Shown: one piece after another, positions 1-29,200 of the stretch | Layout: each line of letters opens with the position of its first letter | Position numbering within the stretch: the first letter of the stretch is position 1 | Assembly (NCBI RefSeq): GCF_022458985.1 | Contig: NC_061781.1 | Span: forward strand, 17,825,001-17,889,000 | Origin: Mugil cephalus | Taxonomy: Eukaryota > Chordata > Actinopteri > Mugiliformes > Mugilidae | Direction: 5' to 3' | DNA: 64,000 nt | Notes under the pieces: generated by a model | What the model saw: the letters and a program-made list of their open reading frames with translations, nothing else | Databases searched by the model: none | What the model was told of the DNA's origin: nothing | Translations under genes and position numbers: made by a program

Positions 1-3000
1 GCTGATGCCAGCGGAAGAAGCTACTGTGCAATTTATTTTCTGTCTTTATGGCAAAGCAGATCTCCCGAATATAAAAATTGGAGCTGCTGCTCGTTGGAGA
101 AACGAGTAGAGCTGATAAATTTTTAGTTTTAAGAGCTCGGGTGACCCACGTTGCTGCAAAAGTATGGTGTTCTCTCAATCCAACTTCTCTCTCATAGAAA
201 TATTTTATTGCTACTTTCACATGTCATTAGCAATGCCATTTATTGAATCATTTTAAACTTTTCTGTCACTGCAATCAATAAGCAGTACATTGTATACTAA
301 AGCAAGATATTTTAATTATTCCAGGCAGATGTTATTAACTGTTAAGAGTCATTTCACCGACTTCATCACTTTGTTTGTTATCACAGCTTTTCCTCAGTAG
401 TCACTTGTGGTCAGAATCATGACTCATCCTGACCCCAATGTTGCTGCGTATTTGCTTCACGCAAGAATAAACTGTTAACATGTCTGCCGTATAACAGTAA
501 AATTGCGAAGGTTTTGCTTTGCTTTTCTCGACTTGTTTTTCTTGTGGTGGTTCTAGTTAAACAGTTCATCGCTCTTGATCTCGGAAACGGTGCTTACTTT
601 TTGTGGAGCTGGAGCTTAGTCAGGAAATGGACTTTCTTTCTCAGCTGTTGTTCCTCACAGTTAGTTCTTAAAGTGCTCAGGGAAAAAAAAAGAAGCATTT
701 GAACTTTTAAGCTTTCTTAACAAGCGAGCCCACTCTCTCTATGAATAATTAATATCATATGAAATTACCAAGCGCTACTGAAGCAGCTTTTTTCTTTAAA
801 GAAGAAATCAAACATCTGTAACGCCACCACGACTCTGTAAACTCAGTATGGTATGAATGTTGATCCATTCATGTGCATATTGCACATATTACCATTGTCA
901 TATAACGCTGTGTATGGATATTTTAAGGGAAGGGTCTCCTTTTCACCAAATATTGAAGCTTTCATGGTGTAGTTTTAATCACAGCAGCAGTGACGAGCAA
1001 AACATCTTGCCTCTCGTCTTGTGTGGATCCAAACAGGCTCGTTCCTTCCAAAACCTTTAATTTGAAGAAAAGAAAAGAAGTAAAGAGCACATTTGTAAAT
1101 AACTTTGTTCAGCTGTGGATTTATGGCAGCAGGACGGTTTTATGTGAGATTGACTAAATGAAGGAACATCACATGGTGCAACAATGCGGCTCATTGACGT
1201 GTCTTAAAAACACTACAATCTATCCGGCTTTGGCTACAAAGACAAGAGTGGTTTGGAGGATCTGTGCGTTATTGGTTTAGGTCTTTTAAAAGCATTTGGT
1301 GACAATAAACAAAATTTAAAATATCAATAGACTCATCCTTCAAAGCCTGTCCGAGCTCTGGTTTCTGACAAGGCTGCTATTTGCACACTGCTTCTATCTG
1401 AAGCCAAACATCATCCGGTGTGTGGAGCACAACCTGTACACTTTTGCAGTGTGAGGAGGTAAATTAAAATTAAAATTACTGATGTTACATGGCTTTCTCT
1501 CACACACACTTCAAAACTGACATGAGAGCATTGAAGGTGATGAAGCTGTTCTGACTCTGAGCTCATTTCATTTCCAATGTCCAGCCCCTGGTTTGTCAGT
1601 AACAACTATTTTACGTTCATCCTGTGTTCGTCTTTCGCCGGTGTCCGTTGTGTGGTTCTGCCAACCGGAGCCAAGCTGCTTCCAGATCACCTGTTGTCTT
1701 TAATTGGCAGATTGATTCTGCTGTCTGTAAACTCGACCACCTGCAGGAGACCGGTGAAATGCCACAGAGCTGCAAAACACCAAAAAGGCTGCAGGGTGTC
1801 CCTGATAGAACATACACTTCATACTTGAACAATATGGATCGTGAAAAAAAGATGGAAACCACCGGTGTGTTGCGAAAAGTATTGAGTCACCTTCCTCCTC
1901 TCAGATGCCGAAGTTTTACTGCCTCCGCGCTGATGTTTACTCAGGGCAGACTGAACGGCAGCGGGAATTTCTGCCATGTGTACTCAGGGAGGGCTGCGTC
2001 AGGACACCACGCCTACAGCAACACACACACACAGATAGTGTTGTGCTCATAGCACATCTGCGACACGATGGAAGCTCGGACAAATATTGGTTTCGTTTCA
2101 TTGATGTTGTTGACCAAGTATGAGTCATGTGTCACTTGGATTGTCTGTGTTGACCTAATCTGCATTTTTGACTTTCTGCTGCTATGCTTCCTCCTTTCCT
2201 TTGGGACTTTTAGACTCCAGGCTCCAGTGTCAGTGTTTTTGGTGCTAAGTAAATAGAAATTAATTCTATTTGATTTGGCAGCATGTTTGATGCACCAGGG
2301 TGAAACCAATAAAGCAGCAGCACCGATACAAATCCTGTCTATATAGGTGATGGGTCACAAGTCACTAGTTATATCTGTGGGTAAATACTAAATATAAGAA
2401 TGACTCCACAGTTCACAGTTTGAACTATAATGAATCATACATTAGATTAGATTCAAGCTACATGGTTTCGGCGGGTATTCACAGCAGTGGTAATGTTTAC
2501 ACAACACAGCTGACCTATTTCCCACTATATATATGTGTATATATATATATGTGTATATATATATATATATACATATATAAAGGATAATTGTGTTATGCGT
2601 GTCTCACCAGTCTCATGACAAACCATCAGTAACACGCTAAGTCCTTGACTTTTTCTGAAGCAACCAGGAGATCAAAACATACATATATTACGTAAAATAT
2701 CTCAACTTGTATTGAACCGTCTGGTACAAGATTTTGCACATACGATTCTTGCCACCAGTTGGTAAAATATCTGACTTCATCTGCACCTTGATGTTGACCG
2801 TTAAAATATTTCATCAGCTGAATTGTTTAAACTACCTTACATGGCAGTCATGAATGTGGGGTGAATGAGAAACATTGCAAAGCGCTTTGAGTACCAGTAC
2901 TATAGAAGAGGATGATACAAGCGCAAATAATTACTTACAATACTTTTGACTTGCAGACATCACAAAGTCAATATGTAACCTATACTTCAGCTTGGCGTGG

Positions 3001-4703
3001 ACTAATTTCTTATCAGGATACAAGCTTGTCAAAATAAACAAAACATTCTTTGCTAATGTCTTAATCGCTGTTGATTGTGATTAAACACATAAAATACAAG
3101 TGATTCCCATCATCCTCAGCTTTACTCTGGGTTTAATGAAAAAGTGTGAGAAGATACAGACAAGTAACACCAGCATGTTGTTGATTTTATGTGTTCCTGT
3201 ACCTCAAAGAGCTGCTGGCGTGGCTTCAGGCTGAAATAGTTTTGAGACATTGCCAAATAACCGAGGAAATCATACTCGTATTAAGTAGCTTGAACCATTT
3301 AAAAGGTATCAGATGTTTAATATTTCCCCTGTTAAATGCCTCACGTCTAAAAGGTGAAGTGAAATCTTTTCAGCTTAAAATGCTGCAATCACTGATACCA
3401 TGATGCACCTTTGGGTTTCAAATGAAGCTGTGCCGATGTCTGCCGGTTCATTAGTGCTAATTCATGTAAAGTGAAGGGAAGAGGAGAGAGAAGGACGGGG
3501 ATGAAAGAGACTGTAATGAATAAGGACTGAAGGAGGCTGGTGCAAGCTCACTCGGATCCTTCCACTTCATTTAGTTTTTTTTTTTCTCTTCCCTCAACGT
3601 CATTTACAAAGGCACTGGCAGAATTTATTTTTTTGCTCTGTGCCTCATATCAGCCTGTGCGCGCTCTACGACAGTATTTCTGAGCTTCTTGGTACGTTTC
3701 ATTCACAGTGCGGAAAGACGATTTTTATTTAAATTATTCCTAGAAATTTATTTGATCAGGCACTACAGCTGGATGGAGAATATTATCTGTGTGTTCACTT
3801 CCAGCATTCTGCGCATCAGAACAAATCAGAGCTTCTTAGCTTTAACACAGCGCAGGAAGTAGTGACATTTTTGCTGCTTTACACTCTTCCCCCGTGGACC
3901 GTTTATTATAATCAGGACTGCCGGAGCTCAGATGGTGCATCCATTAATCGTAGGTTTAGTGGTTCAATTCCCAACTCTTCCTGTCCATATGTCATCGTGT
4001 TTGAGAGAGATGCTCAACCACCGAACTGCTAATGATGAGCTTAGAGCCATGCTGGCAACAAATTAAGGGTGCATGTGTACACACAAAAAGCTCATTTTAG
4101 TTAAAACACTTAGTTGACTTCGGTTGGAAATGATAACTAACACATCATCAACAACTTATTCTCTGTGCATCATGGATAATCTGCATCGTATTCCATAGCA
4201 ACTGAAACCCAACATTGATGCCTGGACCGACTGAGTGACTTTGCCCTCTCCACAGCCGTGACTCTGGCGCTAAGAAGTTCGTCTCTTTGTAGGAAAACAA
4301 CCACCAAATGAGTGTTGTGTAGCTGTGTGGGCTGGCATGCAGGTGCGCAGATAATTAGTGGAAGTGTTGTCAGGACTTTCAGGGAAAGGCAGAGCTTTGC
4401 TAATAGAAGCTGAGAAATATGGGCGCTGCGCTCTGAATGTCAGCCCCGGAGCCTAATTGGGAGGTTGTTAAGCTGCTGCGGAGCTGTCAGATGTCTACCA
4501 ATTATTCGTGCTTCCCCTTGTAATACTGCAAATCATTGTCTCGTTTTAATTAATGCGTTTTAAACTGGTCACAAGTCGGGCAGGTTAACCGGGATTCACA
4601 ATGATTCTTACCTCCAATCCGTGAACATTTCTTTTACATTATTCATGCCAAACGAATGTATTATGTTATTGACTTTCCCTTGTGTCTGTTTTCCTTTGTC
4701 TAG
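1..4703. other. Non-coding region upstream of sytl5
   Basis: I see no supported gene here. Open frames are short, start at random and show no family resemblance. The stretch is AT-rich with an alternating AT/GT microsatellite at about 2525-2580. It may hold the sytl5 promoter and non-coding first exons, because the first coding exon is preceded by an acceptor (polypyrimidine then TAG ending at 4703), which means an upstream 5'-UTR exon must exist. I could not place that exon. Confidence 0.6.
2525..2580. repeat. AT/GT dinucleotide microsatellite
   Basis: About 56 bases of alternating TA broken by two GTGTA interruptions. Simple repeat seen directly; no function inferred. Confidence 0.9.
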
Positions 4704-21669
<16,966 letters not shown>

Positions 21670-22100
21670 GGCGGACCGAAGCACAGACGGAGAGGATAAA
21701 AGAGAATAACAGAGGGAGAGGAGAAAGAAGTGGACTGAGGGCCTGAGGAAAGAGCTGGAAAAGTGGAATGATCAAGGAAAAAAAAAAGAGAAAAGAAAAC
21801 TGTGAAGGGTCCAGGACTCCAGGAAAAAAGGAACAGAGACCATCCCTCTCACTACATCTTTCAGATCCCTTCTCCTGTCCACAGCAGCCAGTCATGCCTT
21901 ACACTCTCATCCACCCGTGTCCCTCCAGAGCATCTAGTCTTGACCCGGCACTGCTGTTTACTGCTGTTTTTATTGTATGTAACGTACTATAACCCACTGA
22001 AGAAGCACATTCCTGATGTGTCCTCATCTCCAAGTCATTCCTGCATGTAGTCACAGCCTACAGAGACCATTTGTAAGGTGATAGGCGAGGCACTGATCGA

Positions 22101-22101
22101 T

Positions 22102-22126
<25 letters not shown>
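22101..22126. repeat. (TA)n microsatellite
   Basis: Uninterrupted TA run in the presumed sytl5 3' UTR. Confidence 0.9.
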
Positions 22127-22132
<6 letters not shown>

Positions 22133-24125
22133 CCCTTTTGCAAGCGCACCAAGCTGCATCCTGGTCTGAAGCACACGGTGATGCTGAGATTCATCCCATC
22201 ATGAACAGTTTGTGTACAGAGGTGGAAACTAATTGATGCTTGTACTGCTGTGATCACTGTCAAAGAACCAATCTCAAACTCAATGCTCTTCAAAGCACTG
22301 GCCATGATTCCTTTAGAAACTTTCTTTTTGATAAAGAAGAGAAGAGCGTTGCAGCACTGCAGAGCGTTATTGCACCCCAGTGTTTGTCAAAGTAAAAGGA
22401 AATGAGTTTTAGGAGTGCAGCTTACTTTGTTGATTGCTTTTGTGTTAGCTGTATTAATCATTTATAAAATGTCAAGATGTTTGTGAAAACTGCCTTCTCT
22501 TGGCTGAGCTATGAGTTTATGTTGTCCTACCAGCAGTATGAAACCGAGAAAGCACTTAATTTACTAAATCTATAATGAATTAAAAGAAAAGGCAGAATTA
22601 TTGTTCTAATAATATTTATTATTTGAGAAGATATATCCTCTGGATGGATTGTTAGCACTAGTTTTGTAAATATTCATGTTCCCCAGATGATGCACCATAG
22701 AGAACCTGATTCCACTACTTGAGCTTTCCATTGTTCATGTCCTCCTGAGGATTGGCAATCTCCTATTTTTCCTTTAGCGCCACCGTCTGGTCAAGAACTT
22801 TCATGTGAGCTTCGGCTGTACTTTTTGTTATGCAAAATTAAAGCTGAAACGAAGGCAACTAGAGTTGTAGGGTTTCTCGAAATACGTTTCGCCACTCACC
22901 CAATTAGCTTCTTCAGTTGTAAAAAAACTGGTGAGGAGTTGGGGTTTAAATGAGAACATCAGCGGCTATTATCAAGACCAGAAAAGGTCTAAAGAAATGC
23001 CTGATGGACGTCAGCGGGTGGCACCACGAGGACAGTACATGTCGTCTTTTAGAGGTCATCTGTCCCTTCGGCATGCTGTTTGTTAAATTGTATTCGGCGC
23101 TCCAATCATTTATACATGTTGTCACCTCCCAAATTTGTATTTCTTTATTGTTGTCGACACGCCCAGTGCTACTTTTCAGTCCAGACGCATTCCTTTAATC
23201 TGCTTTGGCTATTTACATGCAGCTATACAGTCTGTACCTCCTGCTCTTTTATAAGTTACATCAAATGAGTTGCTGATTGTTTTTTTTTTGTTGTTTTGTT
23301 TTGTTTTGGGTTTTTTTTGACTGGTGAATTAACTAAAATTAGTTGTTTTTTTTTTAAAAGTACAAGCTCTTGAGAGAATTTCACATGTCAAAGACAGTAC
23401 TTGTATCGAGTTATTTTCCACCTCTGGTTGTTTAAAAAAAAATGAATTAAAAATAAATCTGTGGCACGAAGCTTCAACAGATAACCTAACTTAGATTAGC
23501 CTTGATGTAAATTTACATGACACTGTATCAGTGTGATAATAGAAACTGCATGGTATTAGAAAAAAAAAAACAGAGGTAGAAGAACAAAAAGGTTACGTAA
23601 AGCACTGATAATGACATCACCTTACACCTAGACAAGACAGTGTGATGTGAGGTGCGTTCCCAGGAACCCTGAGATGTCGGTTGTGTGTGTTGCGGAGTGA
23701 GTCAGCACTGAGGCGAGCGAGCTGTCTTCATCTTAAGGTTGGGGGATAATAATAATGAGCCGGTGACAGTCACACAGTGACCTTGTCCCCGCCGCCCCGG
23801 GGCTCTACGATACACCGTGATGAATCACACAGTTCACAAAAGATACGATCCTCAATGTAAACCTCCTGTAGAACCATCTCTCTCACGTGGAATGCCAATA
23901 TTGTCCGCTTGTCCTCGGGAAACCGTCTGCTCTAAGCTCCCAGAGAGGACGCCTTCACACCCACAGTAATAGTAATAATACACGTGTTCACTGTCCAGCG
24001 TACTTGAGCTCGTGCAATACCTGATTACTGAAGAAACTCTCGATGTACAGCATGTACTATCTCTGTTGTGTCTAGTTTCCATGCATCATTTTTAATGTCC
24101 TAAATGTGTTACAAGAATATTTTGA

Positions 24126-24131
24126 AATAAA
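24126..24131 (+). terminator. sytl5: Candidate sytl5 poly(A) signal (distal)
   Basis: AATAAA 2.46 kb after the stop codon, followed within about 30-60 bases by T/GT-rich sequence (GTTGCTTTTGTTGTTGTTTG), which is the usual arrangement for cleavage. The proximal ATTAAA at 22837 is an alternative. Confidence 0.4.
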
Positions 24132-26282
24132 CACATCTTTCCATAGAATATATGTTGCTTTTGTTGTTGTTTGTCTTTGTTGGTGGGTAATTTTCTAATA
24201 TCAAACTAGTTCTGTGCTTGTTTACAGCACTAAAATGTAAATCCGGTTGGTTTGGGAATACAAACTAGGTCTAGGTGGAGAAATTGGTGGAGAATTTAGA
24301 GTTAATTGTGTAAATGTTTTGGTGTGTAGGTCAATCAGGACACAGCAGAAACCAGTGACACTGCCTAACCAGGGAGGTTTATCCTTTAATGACAGTGTCC
24401 AAACCAAGGGCAGGGCTTTTTGTTTAGTCCCAGCATTCTCATGCTACGTTCATATTGTGAGCCACAGGGCCAGCTGCACTGTGTGCCTGTTGACATTGTT
24501 GGATGTCATTATCTAAACAAACATATGAGTAATGGGAGGCCAGCTCAGCTTTCATTTTTAGAGCATCACATGCGTCACAAATATCTGCGATGCATGACGC
24601 TCAAACCAAAACAGAATAAGCAAAAGGTCATCTGAACGGGGGACGTCTCTATCGCAGCATTTGTAGCATTTGTTATCGTCTTTTTGGACAGTCGTTGCTG
24701 AGAGTGTCGAGGCTGCGCTGTTGATGCGGATGTGCTCTCCCGCTAAATGCGGTGTCACACAAGCTGCGTGTCCATTAAAAGGTGTTTTGTGAATGAGCCG
24801 TAACTCTCGCGATTAGTGATGTGCAGATCGATAGGGAAATGTCGATATTTCCGATAACAGGTCTTTACGCTCTAAAATCGATTCTCCAATCACAGTAATA
24901 ATGTAATGTGGTAACACAATGGAGAGTAAATAAACCATTGAGTTGTGGCAACATAGCAAACCTTATGAAACACCTCAGGTCTAAGGCCTGAAAAGAAATC
25001 GGTGGTATCGAACAACAATGCTCGCGATATCCCATAATCTCTTAAATTCTCGTCAGGCGAAACTTCGCTTTAAGGAAATGAGCTTTAAATAAACTGGTCA
25101 CATGACCCTTGCCTCATCTAGTAACTAAGTTGACGGGGAATTGCGTAAAAAGTGTATTCATTCCACTTTTGTGATAAACTGTTATATCTACAAGTTTAAA
25201 ACCACCCATGAGAGCGTTTTAGCGATATTTGAGAGTTTTTTCGAAATGTAGGTGTTTCCATTGCCAGTTTTTATTGCGATATTTGGGTTCCCGGGGTACT
25301 AGAAACGTACCATCTTATTGTGGTTCAACCCAAAACTGTGTGTTTTCATTTATTCAGTGAAACAGCTAAGAAGACGTTCAATTTATTTCCTTTGATTATA
25401 ATTATCCATTATCCAGGACTGAAGAAATTATCACACTGCAGACCTAAGTGGTTATGATTTATCTTAAGGGAACATGAATGATAGAACCAATTATCATTCT
25501 GATTAATTTTGAGACTTTTTATGAAAATACGCCAGACTTCAGGGGGTCTCCAGTGTCAGCGGGACCCGTAGTTGTCATAGCTGACTGACTAATATCCACA
25601 GAATTTGTATTGCTACAGAATTCTTCTATTAAAAAAATAATAGTTTTTAGTTGTGACTCATTAAAATGGAGCTCCGCTGTGAATCCTTCACCTCTTCTTC
25701 CGTTTCTCTTGCTCACACTGACGCACAGAAAGAGCACATCCTCCACACTGGACATTTTTAATCAGTATTTTTTAAATCCAGACGTAGAGGCGCAAATGTA
25801 CTATACACCACACACAAACACACACGCACAGACAGAGTACATCGTTATTAGAGGAGTGAGGCATAAATATTAGACAGGTGAAAATGGTTCCAGTTCATAC
25901 AGTAAAATGTCTTTTTGTACAAAATAGTAAAACATATTTCTGCTTTGAAAATCTTGAAAAAACAAAAAACAGACAAGGCACAGGAATCAATATGATTGTA
26001 ATGTACTGTGTGATCCATTTCATACAGATCAGCCTCAGATCAGCACCGCGACTTACATACAAACCTTTGATGACACATGCACACAAACACTCTCTCACAC
26101 ACACACATATAAAGATACATACAGTCAGATAAAGAACAGGATGAGTTCAGGTAGGAGTGTGTGACACGTGGGCAGAAAAAGAAGATCTGAGTCAGTCTTG
26201 TCTGATGTGACTACAGAGGAAGAAAAGATCAAAGATGGCTGACAGTCCATGGTAGTGCGCTGAGGGCCCGGGGGGGAGTGTT

Positions 26283-29200
26283 TTATGATTGACAGGTCTG
26301 TCCTGCCTGCTGCTGTAGCACCATCTCGTCCTTGCGGAGTGGGAAGGTGTCGATGGTGGTGAATAATTCAGCTGCTGTGATCGGGAACGGGTACCGCTGC
26401 TTGTCCATGCCCTGCTTGTCTACCAGCACCATTTGGAAAGACCTTTGAGGAATCTGGAGCAGTATCCTAGGAAATGCACATCAGCTCAGCGAACAGGAGC
26501 AAAGACCTATAGGTTGAAGTTTCACGTGTGTTACATTGCGTGTTAGTACCTGATTTGCAGTGCCAGTGCCGGAGTAAGCAGCCTGTGTCGAATTCGGCCA
26601 ATTTGTGCCGGGTAAGTCCCAACCAGCTCAATTACTGTCACGTGTCTTAAGTCCAGGCCGCACTGAGCGTGCTGTTCAGAAAGACAAGAACAGAAAGACA
26701 GATGTTTAACAGCATTGTTATTGATTCCTGTGCAAGGTAAAGAGAGAAAAAACAAAAAACAAAGTTACAGCTAATAATTATGTTCATGATATATTTAAGT
26801 TCATTCAAATATCTGTGTTTATTGTTACTTCACCCTAACATCCTGAAGATTCTTTGTGCTCGGTCAAATTTACATAAAGTGTAACCCTCAAACCTACAGT
26901 GAAGAGAACATCTTTGATCCAGTAGCTAGAGTAAATTCCCCAAACTTGTGTAATAGCCTGCCTGATAACCAATAAAAATCTGAGAAAAGTCTGCTATCTT
27001 TGTTGTTTCCAGGCTTAAAAATCACAGTCCTTGTGTGTTGACTTGAAATATTTATTATCTCATCTCATCTTCCATAACCGCTTGTCCCCTGTAGGGTCGC
27101 AGGGAGGGGTTGCAGCTCATCCCAGCTGTCATCGGGCCAGAGAAATATTTATTGTTTCCAAAGTAAGTTTGTATGGGGCCTCAAACTTTTCTTTTGTTGC
27201 ATCACATCACCACAATCACCTCAAAATCTGAACATGATTGTACATCTACACATGCAGCTCACACCAAATTAATTTCCTTTAAGACTATTTTTTTGCTTTT
27301 ATAAATGCTTAAAAACATTGTGAAAATGTTTAATTGTGTAAATTACAGCAAAAGCAACAAATCCTACTTTTTAATATGGCCTCAAAAATGCTAATTAAAG
27401 CTGAAATAATTTCTGATAATCAAACTTCTGGATAGACTGCAGGACTTGTCCCTTTGCTTGTTCTCAACCTGATGATGGTTTGTCTTACAGCTGATGATCT
27501 GATCACTTTAAAAAGTAAAATGTTTGACGTGATGGTTTCTGACGGGATGAGAAAACATCCACCTCACCCCACCGGCCCAGAATAGTCTTATCAGAGCTGT
27601 TGTCAGTAACGTTTATTCACTCGTCCTGACATTTTCTCTTCATCACAACGTTTCCTCTCCTATTTATTTGTCTCGCCACTTTGTCCCACTTAGGTAGCTG
27701 AGCGAGAGAGAAAACCGGACACTTTCTGAGAGGAATCGGAGGAGACACATCTCTTTCTCCTGCTCCGTCTCAGCCTCGTGTTCTCTGCTCGAGTCGTGCC
27801 TCACCTGTAAGTTAGTCATCTGGAAGCGGTAATTGTGATTGGCGGCCGTTGGTGCTGAGATAATGAGGAGCCGTCGCTTCTCATAGAACTGGTCCAGCAG
27901 CGCAGCAGCTGTACGCACTCCCACGTTGATGTTCATGGCTGTGATGACATTGAATGTACAATTACAATGGTGCGAGACTTGATTCATTCAGATCATCAGA
28001 CAAAGGATAACACACAAAATGCAGTTTTTAAATGAAGGCTTTTTTCATTTTCTCTGACCTTTGCCCCTCCTTTTTGCCATCTGAGTTCAGTTTCTCTGGC
28101 CAGGCCTGATTATTGCCACACCCGTTCTCAACCAAATTTATCGCTTAAATAGGAACCTGCCTGACAAAGTGAAGTAGACTAAAATATCCTCTAAAGCTAG
28201 ACATCATACTGAGATCCAAAGAAATTCAGGAATAAATGAGAAAGAAACTAATAGAGATTTATCAGTCTGGAAAAGGTTATACAGTAGGGGTTTACAATGC
28301 TTTTCGGGACCCCCAAACTGATGGAGAGATTGAGTAGGGACCCCCTGCCTACTATATGCGTTCTGTATTATAGGTCTTCAACAGGGGTACTGCAGGGGGG
28401 TCGCAAAATCTTTAGTTGGTTAGACTTTTAAGATGTTGCCTTCTGTCTCCATTTATAAAATATGTTGGATTAATGTTAATGTGTATTTAAAGAAAATAAA
28501 AAATGTATATATATATATATAAATATACAAATATATATATATATGCGGTACCTCATGGGTCGTGGACCCCTTCTTGAAGGGGGCACCTATGTTACAAAGC
28601 CATCTCTAAAGCTCTGGGACTCCAGCGAACCACATTGAGAGCAATTATCTACAAATGGAGAAAAAAATGGAACCTTCCCAAGACCAAAATTACCCCAAGA
28701 GTGCAGCAACAATTCATCCAAGATGTAACAAAAAGAGCCCACAACAACATCCAAAGAACTGCAGGCCTCACTTGCCTTAGTTACAGTCAGAGTTCATGAC
28801 TCCACCATAAGGAAGAGACTGGACTAAAATGAACCTGCATGGCTAAGATCCAAGACCAAAACCACTGCTGAGCAAAAAGAACATAAATGGTCGTCTCAGT
28901 TCTGCCATAAAACATATTGATGATCCCTGAAACGTTTTGGAAAATACTTTGTGAACTGAAGAGACAAATGGAAGTAACACCTCATTTCAGAAAAAGGACC
29001 TCATACCGACAGTAAAATCTGGTGGTGGTAGTGTGATGGTCTGGGACTGTTTTGCTGCTTCAGGACCTGGAAGACTTACTGTGGTGAATGGAACCGTGAA
29101 TTCTGCTGTCTACCGAAAAGTCCTGACCTGAATCTTGTTGAGATGCTGTGGCATGACCTTAAAAAGGAGGTTCATGCCGGAAACCCCTCTAATGTGGCTG

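Larger units (their letters stand above)
21670..26282. other. Convergent intergenic region sytl5 / srpx (3' ends)
   Basis: sytl5 ends at 21669 on plus and srpx at 26283 on minus, so both 3' UTRs lie here. Candidate sytl5 polyadenylation signals are ATTAAA at 22837-22842 and AATAAA at 24126-24131. A minus-strand ATTAAA at 25757-25762 could serve srpx. Also present: a TA microsatellite (22101-22126), T-rich runs near 23280-23350, and a (CA)n run near 26085-26110. No further gene is supported. Confidence 0.6.

Noticed and set aside
1624-2052. 142-codon open frame upstream of sytl5
   Set aside because: No family, overlapped by equally long frames on both strands; looks like chance.
24820-25330. 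AT-rich region with GATAT/CGATA motifs and a possible further dispersed repeat
   Set aside because: Some resemblance to the CACGATAC family, but block order could not be established; left unannotated.
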